A stretch of DNA of 64,000 bases, taken from NCBI RefSeq assembly GCF_042680565.1, contig NZ_JBHUEJ010000019.1:62001-126000 (forward strand), given 5' to 3'. The notes under the pieces are model-generated. The model was not told the origin of the DNA. It saw only the letters and a list, made by a program, of their open reading frames with translations, and did no database searches. This DNA is from Ottowia flava (GTDB lineage Bacteria > Pseudomonadota > Gammaproteobacteria > Burkholderiales > Burkholderiaceae_C). A program made the position numbers and the translations under genes. Shown here in pieces: positions 8,335 to 20,522 of this stretch; position 1 is the first letter of the stretch, and each line of letters begins with the position of its first letter.

Positions 8335-8763
8335 ATGATCCAAGGTATCGGCACTGACATTTGCGACATCCGCCGCATCCGCGCGAGCTTTGACCGCCAC
8401 GGCGACCGCTTCGCCGAGAAGATCTTGAGCGAGGGCGAACTCGCCGTCTGGCGGCGCCGCCGCGCGCGCTGGCCGGAGCGCGGCCTGCGGTACCTCGCCA
8501 CGCGCTTTTCCGCCAAAGAGGCCTTCAGCAAGGCGATTGGCCTGGGCATGCGCCTGCCGATGCACTGGCGCCTGTGCGAGATCGCCAACCGCCCGAGCGG
8601 CGAGCCCATGATCGTGCTGCACGGCGGCCTGAAGACATGGTTCGAGGCCCAGCAACTGACCGCGCACATCACCGTGACCGACGAAAGCGAATACGCCGCC
8701 AGTTTCTGCGTGGTGGAGCGGCCGGACGCGCGACCTGCGCCCACGCCCCAGGCTGCCCCTTAG
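8335..8763 (+). CDS. acpS: Holo-[acyl-carrier-protein] synthase
   Basis: Transfers 4'-phosphopantetheine from CoA to apo-ACP. Protein of 142 residues. The family signature IQGIGTDICDIRRI holds the Mg-binding Asp, and FSAKEAFSKAIGLG holds the second conserved site. The C-terminal dozen residues (RPDARPAPTPQAAP) look like a non-conserved tail. It follows pdxJ in the classical pdxJ-acpS pair, but a family-A repeat now separates them. Confidence 0.95.
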   Translation: MIQGIGTDICDIRRIRASFDRHGDRFAEKILSEGELAVWRRRRARWPERGLRYLATRFSAKEAFSKAIGLGMRLPMHWRLCEIANRPSGEPMIVLHGGLKTWFEAQQLTAHITVTDESEYAASFCVVERPDARPAPTPQAAP

Positions 8764-8774
8764 TCCACGCCTCA

Positions 8775-8835
8775 AGCCAAATCGGCCTGCGGCGCGCGCC
8801 GGTTGTGCGCAGCCAGCTATCAAATCGGTAGAGCT
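8775..8835 (-). repeat. Family-A dispersed repeat, inverted, between acpS and nagZ
   Basis: The reverse complement contains GATAGCTGGCTGCGCAC, preceded by a TTTGATAGCT-type end. It occupies most of the acpS-nagZ spacer. Confidence 0.65.
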
Positions 8836-8874
8836 ACACTGCACGCTTTGCCAACCCAGCTGCGCGCCACCGCC

Positions 8875-10011
8875 ATGGACACCACATCCCCGCTCCTCAT
8901 CGACATCGCCGGCACGGCACTCAGCATGGACGACCGCCGCCGGCTGTCGCACCCGTTGGTCGGCGGCATGATTCTGTTCACGCGCAACTGGGAGAGCAGG
9001 GCGCAGCTCACCGCGCTCACCGCGGATATCCACCGTCTGCGGCCCGACCTGCTGATCTGCGTCGACCACGAAGGCGGGCGCGTGCAGCGCTTTCGCAGCG
9101 ATGGTTTCACCCACCTGCCGCCGATGCGCGCCCTGGGCGATCTGTGGATGCAGGACGCCATGCGCGCGCAGGACGCCGCCAGCGCCTGCGGCTACGTGCT
9201 GGCGGCCGAGTTGCGCGCGTGTGGCGTCGATTTCTCGTTTGCGCCGGTCCTGGACCTCGATTGGCAAGACATTGCCCCCACGCTCGCGGCTACGCGGGCT
9301 GCCCCCCAAGGGGGCTCGGCAAGCTTGGGGCGGCCCCGCGCTTCCCGCAGCGGTGTCATCGGCGACCGCGCCTTGCACGCCGACCCGCGCGTCGTTACCG
9401 TGTTGGCCAAGAGCCTCGCGCACGGCATGCTGCGTGCTGGCATGGCGCACTGCGGCAAGCACTTTCCGGGGCATGGGTTTGTCGCCGCCGACTCCCACAC
9501 CGACGTGCCGATCGACCGCCGCACGCTCAGCGCCATCGTGGCCGCCGACGCCGCGCCCTACGGCTGGCAGCGCAGCACCTTGACGGCCGTCATGGCCGCG
9601 CACGTGGTCTACCCCAAGGTCGACCCGCGTCCGGCGGGCTATTCGGCGCGCTGGCTGCAGGCCGTGCTGCGCGGTCGCCTGGGCTTTGGCGGCGCGGTGT
9701 TCACCGACGACCTGTCGATGGAAGGCGCTCGCCACATCGGCGGCCAGACGCTCAGCCCGACCGAAGCGGTGTTGGCTGCCCTTCAAGCCGGCTGCGACCT
9801 GGCATTGATGTGCAACCAATCGCTACAGGGCGGCGCCGTGCTGGACGAGGTCATCGACGGCTTGGCCGAAGCGCAGATCACCGGCCGCTGGCGCCCCAGC
9901 GCGGCGGCCGAGGCGCGCCGCCAGTCCCTCCTGCCGGCCAGCCCGGCACCGGACTGGGACAGCCTGATGCGCTCCCCCGAGTATGTGCAGGCGCTTGCGC
10001 TGGTCCCATGA
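8875..10011 (+). CDS. nagZ: Beta-N-acetylhexosaminidase (peptidoglycan recycling), with a repeat-encoded insertion
   Basis: Cytoplasmic glycoside hydrolase family 3 enzyme that removes GlcNAc from 1,6-anhydromuropeptides; 378 residues. Key motifs are CVDHEGGRVQRF, the catalytic loop KHFPGHGFVAADSH and the nucleophile region FTDDLSMEGA. Between the conserved PVLDLD and VIGDRALHADPR blocks there are about 26 extra residues (roughly 133-158, rich in A, P, R, G). They are encoded by a GC-rich family-B repeat and keep the frame. Normal NagZ proteins have only a few residues there. ATG 8875 gives the expected N terminus. Confidence 0.94.
   Translation: MDTTSPLLIDIAGTALSMDDRRRLSHPLVGGMILFTRNWESRAQLTALTADIHRLRPDLLICVDHEGGRVQRFRSDGFTHLPPMRALGDLWMQDAMRAQDAASACGYVLAAELRACGVDFSFAPVLDLDWQDIAPTLAATRAAPQGGSASLGRPRASRSGVIGDRALHADPRVVTVLAKSLAHGMLRAGMAHCGKHFPGHGFVAADSHTDVPIDRRTLSAIVAADAAPYGWQRSTLTAVMAAHVVYPKVDPRPAGYSARWLQAVLRGRLGFGGAVFTDDLSMEGARHIGGQTLSPTEAVLAALQAGCDLALMCNQSLQGGAVLDEVIDGLAEAQITGRWRPSAAAEARRQSLLPASPAPDWDSLMRSPEYVQALALVP
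9278..9348 (+). repeat. Family-B repeat inserted in frame within nagZ
   Basis: The CCCCCCAAGGGGG hairpin and the following GGCGGCCCCGC piece interrupt the alignment between two conserved NagZ blocks. The block adds whole codons and no stop. Confidence 0.6.
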
Positions 10012-10071
10012 TGTCGGCATGCGCGGTTTTCGTGACATAGCGCCGAACTTTGCGGGGCAAATCGCGTCAGA

Positions 10072-10503
10072 ATGCGTATGAACGACATGCCGTACCGCTA
10101 TCTCAACCCTCCCGCCGCCGCACCGGGCAACGTTGCGGAACGATTCTTTGGCCGCCTGATGAGCCTGATGGTCTGGGCGCTGCTCGCGACCATGGGCGTG
10201 GTGTTTGCCCTCAGCCTGCTGGTCTGGCTGGTGGTCATGGTCGTGATCAGCCTGATGGCGAGCGTCTTCACCGGCCGCCCAGCCGCCGTCACCGTGCTGT
10301 GGCGCCGCTACCGCGACCTGACCAGCAGCCTGGCGCGCCAGCGTTGGCCGCAGGGCGATCGCCGCGCCAGCACCACGCCGCGCGCAGACGCCACCAGCGC
10401 AACCGGCGCCGCCACCCCAGCCTCTGCCGTGCAGGACGTGGGTTGGCGCGAGGTGGGGCCGCGAGCCAGCGACGCGCCCAGCGCGTCGCCCTCGCATTCC
10501 TGA
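10072..10503 (+). CDS. Small membrane protein of unknown function
   Basis: Protein of 143 residues that I do not recognise. It has a long hydrophobic stretch (about residues 30-67) that could form one or two membrane helices. A basic segment follows (WRRYRDL, ARQRW), and the last 50 residues are a low-complexity Ala/Thr/Pro/Ser-rich tail. It lies 60 bp after nagZ and is followed by a terminator, so it may be the last gene of the nagZ unit. Start ATG 10072 or 10078. Confidence 0.6.
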   Translation: MRMNDMPYRYLNPPAAAPGNVAERFFGRLMSLMVWALLATMGVVFALSLLVWLVVMVVISLMASVFTGRPAAVTVLWRRYRDLTSSLARQRWPQGDRRASTTPRADATSATGAATPASAVQDVGWREVGPRASDAPSASPSHS

Positions 10504-10526
10504 GCCTTGCTGCAACGCACCGGGTG

Positions 10527-10547
10527 ATGGGGCTGCGGCCCCATTTC
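10527..10547 (+). terminator. Hairpin terminator after the small membrane protein gene
   Basis: ATGGGGC (10527-10533) and GCCCCAT (10538-10544) form a 7-bp stem with a TGCG loop, followed by TTT. It is placed 23 bp after the stop codon. Confidence 0.55.
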
Positions 10548-10605
10548 GTTGGAGCACACCGGGCGCGATGCCGCGCCGACCGATGGTGTGACGTGATTGT
10601 TGCTC

Positions 10606-10665
10606 CGTAATCTGTAGCTGCTTGCGCAGGTGCAGATTGGCTTGCAGCGCTTTTTCTTCGTATTT
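10606..10665 (+). repeat. Family-A dispersed repeat upstream of the acyl-CoA synthetase gene
   Basis: CTGTAGCTGCTTGCGCAGGT core with a downstream TTGCAGCGCTTTTTC tail. The rest of the 10548-10778 spacer holds no supported gene. Confidence 0.75.
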
Positions 10666-10778
10666 CCCGAGTGGACCCTGGGGGCTCCAAGCGGGTCTGC
10701 GCGCTTGCGCTACGATGCGCTGCAGGTCGCCAGCGCCACACGGGCACTGGCAGTCACAGGCGAAGTACGGAGACAAGC

Positions 10779-12488
<1,710 letters not shown>

Positions 12489-12555
12489 AGGGGTGTGCGG
12501 CTGAGGCCGGCGCGACGCTTAAGAACGAATGAAGAATACGGCTCTCGCGCAGGCC

Positions 12556-12580
12556 GGATCTGCGCGAGCAGCTCACTTTT
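12556..12580 (-). repeat. Partial family-A repeat (inverted)
   Basis: The reverse complement reads TGAGCTGCTCGCGCAGATCC, the repeat core. It is the first of two copies in the 12489-12737 spacer. Confidence 0.55.
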
Positions 12581-12683
12581 CTGTAGTTGTCAGGAGCTGA
12601 TGAACCGATGGGCACGTCGCCTGCGGTGCGCCTTTCGCGCGCTGGAGCCGGTCGTCTGCACAGCGCCACGCCTCATTGGCTCA

Positions 12684-12746
12684 TCAAAAAACATAGCTGC
12701 CTGCGCAGGTTGCACTAAGGCTGGTGGGCGATTTCTCTTAAATTTC
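12684..12746 (+). repeat. Family-A dispersed repeat at the 3' end of the small mscS gene
   Basis: CATAGCTGCCTGCGCAGGTT core, then AAGGCTGGTGGGCGATTT. The mscS stop codon (minus strand) lies inside the tail of this repeat. Confidence 0.75.
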
Positions 12747-13337
12747 CCAGGTGGGCGCGCTCTGGCTGGGTGGGGGCTCCACGCCAACTCGCCAGCGCCG
12801 CAGGGACTTCTGGAAAAACAGCGTGTTGGGCACCTGCAGCAGCGCGCCGGGGTGCGCCGGGTCGCGGTCTTCCAGCACGGTGTAGATCAGCCGGATGTCA
12901 ACCACGCGCCCTTGGATGCCCGGTTTGTCGCCGCTGTCGATCAGTTCGATGGTGTCGCCCTCCCGGAAGGGGCGCGTGGTGAAGATGAGCACCGCGCAGA
13001 ACAGGTTGGACAGCACGCTCCACGCCGCGAAGAACGCCACCGCGCCCACCGCCACAAAGCTGGTGATGCCCGCCCACAACACTTCGGACGACACGCCCAG
13101 CCGCTCCAGCACCCACAGCCCGGCGATGCCGTAGATCAGCCAGCGCAGCAGGTTGCGCGCCGGCGTGATGGCGGCCGACGGCAGTTGGTAGCGACGGCTG
13201 AGGCGCGTCAGCACGCGGCGCACCAGCCGCTGCAGCACCCAGGCCAGCAGGACGATGCCCGCGACCTGCGCCAGCGGCAGGACCACGTCCAGCCAGTCGA
13301 TCAGCCAGGGCGGGAGCAGGGCGCGCAGGTGGTTCAA
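12738..13337 (-). CDS. Small MscS-family mechanosensitive ion channel
   Basis: Protein of 199 residues with three likely membrane helices (about 18-38, 62-80, 88-118) and a beta domain containing FREGDTIELID and a GRVVDIRLIYT strand, as in MscS pore and beta domains. It lacks the large C-terminal domain of E. coli MscS (286 residues), so it is a minimal version. It may protect against hypo-osmotic shock. The start is TTG 13337, with GAAGG upstream. The C terminus (PPPSQSAPTWEI) is encoded inside a dispersed repeat, so a longer ancestral end cannot be excluded. Confidence 0.85.
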   Translation of the reverse strand: MNHLRALLPPWLIDWLDVVLPLAQVAGIVLLAWVLQRLVRRVLTRLSRRYQLPSAAITPARNLLRWLIYGIAGLWVLERLGVSSEVLWAGITSFVAVGAVAFFAAWSVLSNLFCAVLIFTTRPFREGDTIELIDSGDKPGIQGRVVDIRLIYTVLEDRDPAHPGALLQVPNTLFFQKSLRRWRVGVEPPPSQSAPTWEI

Positions 13338-13419
13338 GCCCGGACCTTCAGGGGCGTGGCGCTGCAGCGGCTATCAAGGCCAGGGCCTCGCCAAATCGCG
13401 GGTACAAGCCAGGCCGAGT

Positions 13420-13440
13420 CGGTGTGCGTTGGACACACCG
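13420..13440 (-). terminator. Possible hairpin terminator downstream of lysS
   Basis: Perfect 7-bp stem CGGTGTG (13420-13426) / CACACCG (13434-13440) with a 7-nt loop, in the spacer after the lysS stop. No T-run follows, so intrinsic termination is uncertain. Confidence 0.3.
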
Positions 13441-13515
13441 CCGCATCGCGTACAGGCGCGAGCACCTGCAGCCATGGCACAACGGGGCAGGTCGCCGTCT
13501 GCGGGGCGCTGTGCC

Positions 13516-15081
<1,566 letters not shown>

Positions 15082-15271
15082 GGGAGGCGTGGAATGGCCG
15101 CGAGGCAGGCGGCGGATAATCGCGCCACACCAGCAGCATAGAGAAGGGTAAAACGCGCCATTTTAGGCTCGCGTGACCATGGCCGATGGGCAGCTTCGAG
15201 CGACGTTTCCCGCCACCGCACCGCGACCAGTTTTCGCGGCGCCGGGCCGTCGGCGCCGCGAGGAACTTGGA

Positions 15272-16561
15272 ATGAGCGGCGCACGGTCGGCTTCTTCGTT
15301 CACGCGCTCGGCACTGACGCTGCTGGCGGGCGGCGCGCTGGCCCAGCTTATTCCGCTGCTCCTGGGCCCGGTGGTCGCGCGTCTGTTTACGCCCGCCGCC
15401 ATGGGGGTGTTCACCCAGTTCAGTACGGTTGCCGCCACCCTGGCAGTGGCGGCGAGCCTGCGCTATGAGCAGGCCTTGCCCCTGGAGCGCGACGAGGCAG
15501 ACGCCCAGGCGCTGCTCGCGTTGGCGCTGCGCCTGGTGTCGCTGGCCGTGCTGATCAGCGTGCCGGTGGCCTGGGGGCTCCACGCTTTGGGGTGGCTGCC
15601 GCTGCCGGTCTTGCTGCCGCTGGCCATGCTCTGCGCTGGGCTGTTGCAAGTGCTGATGCTGTGGGCGAACCGCGCGCACCGATTTCGGGCGCTCGCCGTG
15701 TCCCGCATCGTTCAGTACGGCGGTGCGGCTGTTGCGCAAGTGGCCCTGGGGTGGTGGCTTTGGCAGGGAACGGCTTCCGGCCGCGAAGGTGCATGGGCAT
15801 TGGTATTGGCGCCGATGCTGGCCCAACTGGCCGCGTTGGTGTGGTTGCTGCGTCCGTCCCCCGCCGCGGGTTGGCGGTCGGTACTGGCGCGGGCGCAACC
15901 CGATGCGCGGCAACGCATGCGCGCGCTGGCGCACCGCCACCGGGACTTTGCGCTGGTCAATACCCCCCATGCATTCCTCGGCACGCTGCAGGATGCCCTG
16001 GCCGTGGCGCTGCTGATCGCGTGGTCGGGTGATGCGGCTGCCGGCCTCTGGGGCTTGGCCCTGCGTTATCTGAAGGCGCCGGCGACCTTGGTCGGAAGCG
16101 CCGTGTCGCAGGTGCTTTATCCGCGGCTCGCCGCAGCCAGCCCGGGCGAAGGACAGCGGATGGTGCGTCAGGTGATGGTTTTGCTGGGTGGTTTGGCCGT
16201 CGTCTTCATGTCGATCCTGCTGCTTTGGGGGCCGGCGCTGTTTGCGCTGGCGTTTGGCGATGCCTGGCGCGACGCGGGGAGGCTCGCGCGTGCGCTGTCG
16301 CCTTACATCGCGGCCCATTTCGTGGCCGCGCCGCTCGCCGTGGTGACGATGGCATGGCACGCGCAGCGCTGGGCATTCCGCTACGCGCTGATCGGGCAGG
16401 TCGCGTTCGTGCTGGCGCTGGGCCTGGGGCTGTGGCAAGGCGGCTTGACGGCCGGTGCCTGGGCCGTATCGCTGGTCATGGTGCCTTACTTCGGCTGGTA
16501 CTTCTGGCGCTTGGCGCGGTGGCCGCTTGCAGTACCGGGATCGGAAAAGGGTCTGGCATGA
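15272..16561 (+). CDS. Polysaccharide flippase-like membrane protein (Wzx/MurJ-type)
   Basis: Protein of 429 residues with about twelve hydrophobic segments and few long loops, in the style of Wzx/polysaccharide-biosynthesis flippases (N-terminal FTRSALTLLAGGALAQLIPLLLGP, then FTPAAMGVFTQFSTVAATLAVAASLRYEQA). It is presumed to move an undecaprenyl-linked glycan across the inner membrane. ATG 15272 follows a GAGGAAC Shine-Dalgarno. It is the first gene of the glycan operon and overlaps the next by 4 nt. The name rests on topology, the RYEQAL motif and context. Confidence 0.82.
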   Translation: MSGARSASSFTRSALTLLAGGALAQLIPLLLGPVVARLFTPAAMGVFTQFSTVAATLAVAASLRYEQALPLERDEADAQALLALALRLVSLAVLISVPVAWGLHALGWLPLPVLLPLAMLCAGLLQVLMLWANRAHRFRALAVSRIVQYGGAAVAQVALGWWLWQGTASGREGAWALVLAPMLAQLAALVWLLRPSPAAGWRSVLARAQPDARQRMRALAHRHRDFALVNTPHAFLGTLQDALAVALLIAWSGDAAAGLWGLALRYLKAPATLVGSAVSQVLYPRLAAASPGEGQRMVRQVMVLLGGLAVVFMSILLLWGPALFALAFGDAWRDAGRLARALSPYIAAHFVAAPLAVVTMAWHAQRWAFRYALIGQVAFVLALGLGLWQGGLTAGAWAVSLVMVPYFGWYFWRLARWPLAVPGSEKGLA

Positions 16562-17166
16562 CCGGGCTTCGCGCGTGGGTGAACCGGGTGCGTCGCCGCT
16601 GGTGGCGAGCCGTATTTTTCAGGGTGCTGTTCGGGGAACGCAGTGCGGGCCGCTTGCTGCCCGGCACGCGGATCTCGCCCAGCACCTGCATCGAACACGA
16701 AGACGCTCTGGTGCTGGGTGATCACGTGTTCATCGGCCACTTCAACTTCATCGAGGCCAGCGCAGGCGTGCGCATCGGCGCAGGTACCCAGGTGACCAAC
16801 TTCGTGAGCATCGTCAGCCACAGCACGCACCGCGCGGTGCGGGTGGCTGCGCAGCTGTCGGGTGCGACGGAGCCGGGCGATGCTGCGTTGATCCGGGCGC
16901 CCATCGACATGGGTGAGCGGTGCTTCATCGGCCCGCACAGCACCATCGAAGCGGGCACCGTGCTCGGCCACGGCACTCTGGTGGCGTCGCACAGCCGGGT
17001 GCGTGGCCGGTATCCGGACTTTGCGGTATTGGCAGGCCAGCCGGCACAGATCGTTGGGGATGTGAGGGACGGTGACGAACGCTGGCTGGCTGCGCACCCC
17101 GAACTGCGCTTGCCCTACCGGCAATGGCAGGAACGTGTTGAAACACACGCAGGGGCGGTGCGTTGA
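16558..17166 (+). CDS. Left-handed beta-helix (hexapeptide-repeat) acyltransferase
   Basis: Protein of 202 residues with hexapeptide repeats such as LVLGDHVFIGHFNFIEAS, VRIGAGTQVTNF and the later IDMGERCFIGPHSTIEAG. These fold into the trimeric beta-helix of WcaF/CysE-type O- or N-acyltransferases. It probably acetylates a sugar of the locus glycan. The start ATG overlaps the flippase stop (ATGA), and its own stop overlaps the following glycosyltransferase, so the three are coupled. Donor and acceptor are unknown. Confidence 0.83.
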   Translation: MTGLRAWVNRVRRRWWRAVFFRVLFGERSAGRLLPGTRISPSTCIEHEDALVLGDHVFIGHFNFIEASAGVRIGAGTQVTNFVSIVSHSTHRAVRVAAQLSGATEPGDAALIRAPIDMGERCFIGPHSTIEAGTVLGHGTLVASHSRVRGRYPDFAVLAGQPAQIVGDVRDGDERWLAAHPELRLPYRQWQERVETHAGAVR

Positions 17167-18224
17167 GCCAACCGCACCTGACCTTGCTGGGCGACGCCAC
17201 CAGCGTCCATGTACAGCGCTGGGCCCGCGAAATGCTGGCACGCAACTGGCGCGTGTCGCTGGTGACGGCGCGCCCGGCGCCCGTGGATGGCGTGGAGCAA
17301 CATGTGCTGAAGCCGGTGGCCCGCAGCCGCGACTGGTTGGCGCGCGTGGGGGAGGCCAAGGCGCGCGTGGCGGCGCTGCGGCCCGACATCGTCCACGCGC
17401 ACTACGTGACGTCGTACGGCTATTTGGCGGCGCACGTGCCGGGCGTTCCGCGCGTGATGACGGCTTGGGGCAGCGACCTGCTGGTCACGCCGCAGCGCAA
17501 TTTGGCTCTGCGGTGGCTCACTGGCTGGATTTTGCGCCGCGCGACGCTGATCACGGGCGATTCGGCGGACTTGCTGGCACTCGCGCATCGCTGGGCGCCG
17601 GCGGTGCCCACCGAGCTGATTCACTGGGGCGTTGATCTGGCGCGTTTCCGGCCGACGCCTTGGGCTACGAAACCTGGCGCAGAAGCCGTCAGCCTGCGCA
17701 GCTGGGAGCCCAACTACCAGATTGATACGGTGCTTCGCGCGCTGGCCCTGGTGCGCAAGGAACGGCCCGACGTGCGTCTGCACCTGCTCGGCGGCGGATC
17801 GCAGGAAACCGAGTTGCGTGCACTCGCCGCATCGCTCGGCTTGGGGGAATCGGTGGATTTTCACGGCCGCGTGGACGACGCGGGCATGGCCGCCGCGCTG
17901 GCGCGCAGCAAGCTGTCGATCAGCGTGCCGGTCAGTGACGCGACCTCTGTTTCCGTGCTGGAAAGCATGGCAAGCGGCGTGGCGGTGCTCGCAACCGATC
18001 TGCCGGCCAACCGCGCTTGGCTTCCGGCAGAAGCGCTCGTCCCCGCCGGTGACGCGCAGGTTCTTGCAACGCGCTGGCTGGCCCTGCTGGTGGACGATGC
18101 GTTAACCCGTCGATTGGCAGCTGCGAACGCCGAGCGGATGGCCCGAGATGGCGATCGACGCGCACAGATGGATGAGATGGATCGCTTGTACCGAATGCTG
18201 CTCAGTTCGTGGCCGCCACAATGA
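17163..18224 (+). CDS. Glycosyltransferase, GT4/GT-B type
   Basis: Protein of 353 residues with a GT-B fold. The N-terminal acceptor half begins LTLLGDATSVHVQRWAREM and contains the HAHYVTSYGYL and AWGSDLLVTP motifs. The C-terminal GT4 donor half has LHLLGGGSQETELRALA and the nucleotide-sugar site SDATSVSVLESMASGVAVLATD (conserved E-x7-E form). It is a cytoplasmic enzyme that adds a sugar to the lipid-linked glycan; sugar specificity is not readable. The start is TTG 17163, overlapping the previous stop. The stop overlaps the next gene as ATGA. Confidence 0.88.
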   Translation: MSQPHLTLLGDATSVHVQRWAREMLARNWRVSLVTARPAPVDGVEQHVLKPVARSRDWLARVGEAKARVAALRPDIVHAHYVTSYGYLAAHVPGVPRVMTAWGSDLLVTPQRNLALRWLTGWILRRATLITGDSADLLALAHRWAPAVPTELIHWGVDLARFRPTPWATKPGAEAVSLRSWEPNYQIDTVLRALALVRKERPDVRLHLLGGGSQETELRALAASLGLGESVDFHGRVDDAGMAAALARSKLSISVPVSDATSVSVLESMASGVAVLATDLPANRAWLPAEALVPAGDAQVLATRWLALLVDDALTRRLAAANAERMARDGDRRAQMDEMDRLYRMLLSSWPPQ

Positions 18225-19345
18225 AGGAGCCGTTACGACCTCCCGCGCGAGCGAACCCCAGCATTGTGGAGTTGACTCGAGCTGGCGAACCGCAGTTCGT
18301 CAGCGTCATCGTGCCGTGTCGCAACGAGCTCACGCACGTGGATGCATTTCTGGACGGCGCGTTGTCTCAAGTGCTTCCCGTCGGCTGGCGGATCGAATTG
18401 TTGGTGGCAGATGGCCAAAGCGACGACGGCACGGCAGACCGGCTGCGCGTGCGCGCCGATCAGGACGAGCGCATCAGGGTCTTCTCCAATCCGGGGCGGA
18501 TCGTGTCGACTGGTTTGAACGTGTGTCTCGCCCGAGCGCGTGGCGAGATCATTGTGCGCATGGACGTGCACACAAAGTTTTCCAGCGCCTATGTGGCGGA
18601 GTGCATTGCCGCGCTGGAGCGCACCGGCGCGGACAATGTGGGAGGGCCGTGGGTAGCACGAGGCGTGGGTGCGTTCGGGGTGGCCATTGCGGTCGCATTT
18701 CAGAACCGCTGGGTTGTCGGCGGTGCACGCTCGCGCGACAGAACCTACGAGGGCGAGGTCGACACGGTCTACCTGGGATGCTGGCCTCGCCGCACGTTGG
18801 CGCGCGCAGGCGGTTTCGATGAGACCCTTGTACGCAATCAAGATGATGAGCACAACCTTCGGCTGCGGCTCTCCGGAGGTCGTGTCTGGCAAAGCTCACG
18901 CATCCGTTCGTCATACCAAGCACGTGGCACGCTGACGCAACTGTTTCGTCAGCAATACCAATACGGCTACTGGCGGCCATTCGTCATGCACAAACATGGA
19001 AAACCCGGCTCCTTCAGACAGCTTGTGCCTGCGGTCTTTGTTGCGTCGCTGCTCGTGACAGCCTTGCTGACTGTGCGCTGGCCAGTGCTGTTGTGGGCTT
19101 TGCTGGCCGCGTACGGCGGATACATTGTTCTGGTCTGCTTGGTCGTCGCATTGGGCGAAGCGAAGTTTTGCAAAACGCCGTCTTCATGGGTTGGACGAAT
19201 CCTTTTGATAGGATCGTTGGCTGGGCGCCTTGGGCTCGTCGTGCCCACTTACCATCTGGGCTACGGCTTGGGCACTTGGCGCGGTCTGCTGGACTTGGCC
19301 TTGGGTCGTCGTGTGTCAGGTGATAAAGCGAAAATGACCCGTTAA
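18221..19345 (+). CDS. Glycosyltransferase family 2 with C-terminal membrane helices
   Basis: Protein of 374 residues. GT-A core: SVIVPCRNELTHVDAF, ADGQSDDGTAD, and the metal-binding RMDVHT in place of the usual DxD. A QDDEHNLRLR acidic motif follows. Two to three hydrophobic helices (about 267-310 and 325-345) anchor the C terminus, as in ExoA-like exopolysaccharide transferases. ATG 18221 overlaps the GT4 stop; a GTG four codons earlier is possible. It is the fourth gene of the coupled glycan operon. Confidence 0.87.
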   Translation: MKEPLRPPARANPSIVELTRAGEPQFVSVIVPCRNELTHVDAFLDGALSQVLPVGWRIELLVADGQSDDGTADRLRVRADQDERIRVFSNPGRIVSTGLNVCLARARGEIIVRMDVHTKFSSAYVAECIAALERTGADNVGGPWVARGVGAFGVAIAVAFQNRWVVGGARSRDRTYEGEVDTVYLGCWPRRTLARAGGFDETLVRNQDDEHNLRLRLSGGRVWQSSRIRSSYQARGTLTQLFRQQYQYGYWRPFVMHKHGKPGSFRQLVPAVFVASLLVTALLTVRWPVLLWALLAAYGGYIVLVCLVVALGEAKFCKTPSSWVGRILLIGSLAGRLGLVVPTYHLGYGLGTWRGLLDLALGRRVSGDKAKMTR

Positions 19346-19361
19346 CTGATTTCGCCATACC

Positions 19362-20522
19362 ATGCAGACTTCTCAAGCCTTCATTCCCTTTGCTCGTCCT
19401 GACACTGGCGAGGACGAGATCGAGGCGGTGGCGCGCGTGCTGCGCTCGGGATGGCTGTCAACTGGGCCGGAAACGCGTGCATTCGAGACTGAGTTCGCGG
19501 AGTTTCTGGGTGGCGACCTGCACGCCATAGCGGTTAATTCGGCGACAGCAGCGCTCCATTTGGCGCTCGAGGCCATTGGGATCGGCCCTGGGGACGAGGT
19601 CATTGCACCCACCTTGACGTTTACTGCGACGGTCGAAGTGGCCCGATATCTCGGCGCGGACGCCGTGCTGGTGGACGTTGATCCCGTCACTCTCAATATG
19701 GATCCCGCCAGGATTGAAGCAGCCATCACGCCGCGAACCAAGGCGATCCTGCCGGTGCATTACAGCGGACTGGCATGCGATATGGACGCCATCTTCGCCA
19801 TCGCGAAGCGCCACGACATTCAAGTTATCGAAGATGCTGCCCATGCGTTGCCATCGACGTACAAGGGGCGGACCATCGGTCAACTCGGCAGCGCAGCTTC
19901 GGCTTTCAGTTTTTACGCCAACAAGACGATGACGACGGCCGAGGGCGGCATGATCGTCACGCGTGACGCCGACTTGGCCGCGCGCATGCGGGTGATGCGA
20001 CTGCACGGGATCAGTCGCGACGTTTTTGACCGTTTCCACAGCACGACACCGGGCTGGTACTACGAAATTATTGCTCCGGGCTTCAAGTACAACATGCCCG
20101 ACATCTCGGGTGCGCTCGGCCGGGTGCAATTGCGGCGATTGCCGGGTTTTCTTGCGAGACGTCAGCAGATGGCGGCGCGCTACCTGAAAGAGTTGAGCGG
20201 TCTGCCCCTGATATTGCCGGCCGATGCGCCAGCTGGTGAAAAGCATGCTTGGCACATGTTTGTGCTGCGCCTCAGCGATGCCGCGAAACGGTCGCGCGAC
20301 GAGGTCATTCAGGCCTTGAGCGATGCGGGGATTGGGACCAGCGTCCACTACCTGCCGCTGCATCGCCAGCCGTACTGGCGTGATCGTTACGGGTTGCGCC
20401 CGGAACAATTCCCCGTGGCCGATCTGGCGTATCAGCGGATGCTGAGCATCCCGTTGTACACAGCGATGAGCGACGACGATCAGGCGCGCGTCATTGCGGC
20501 GTTGCACCAGATCCTGGGATGA
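19362..20522 (+). CDS. DegT/DnrJ/EryC1/StrS-family PLP-dependent sugar aminotransferase
   Basis: Protein of 386 residues that transaminates a nucleotide-linked keto-sugar. It has the N-terminal PFARPDTGEDEIEAV...GWLSTGPE motif, substrate and PLP pocket residues VIEDAAHALPSTYKG, and the PLP Lys in YANKTMTTAEGGM (Lys188). The C-terminal GIGTSVHYLPLHRQPYW block is characteristic of 4-amino-4,6-dideoxyhexose aminotransferases of the PglE/PseC kind. With the CapD/WbpM-like dehydratase in the same locus it could make a UDP-4-amino-4,6-dideoxy-GlcNAc. That pairing is inference. Confidence 0.92.
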   Translation: MQTSQAFIPFARPDTGEDEIEAVARVLRSGWLSTGPETRAFETEFAEFLGGDLHAIAVNSATAALHLALEAIGIGPGDEVIAPTLTFTATVEVARYLGADAVLVDVDPVTLNMDPARIEAAITPRTKAILPVHYSGLACDMDAIFAIAKRHDIQVIEDAAHALPSTYKGRTIGQLGSAASAFSFYANKTMTTAEGGMIVTRDADLAARMRVMRLHGISRDVFDRFHSTTPGWYYEIIAPGFKYNMPDISGALGRVQLRRLPGFLARRQQMAARYLKELSGLPLILPADAPAGEKHAWHMFVLRLSDAAKRSRDEVIQALSDAGIGTSVHYLPLHRQPYWRDRYGLRPEQFPVADLAYQRMLSIPLYTAMSDDDQARVIAALHQILG

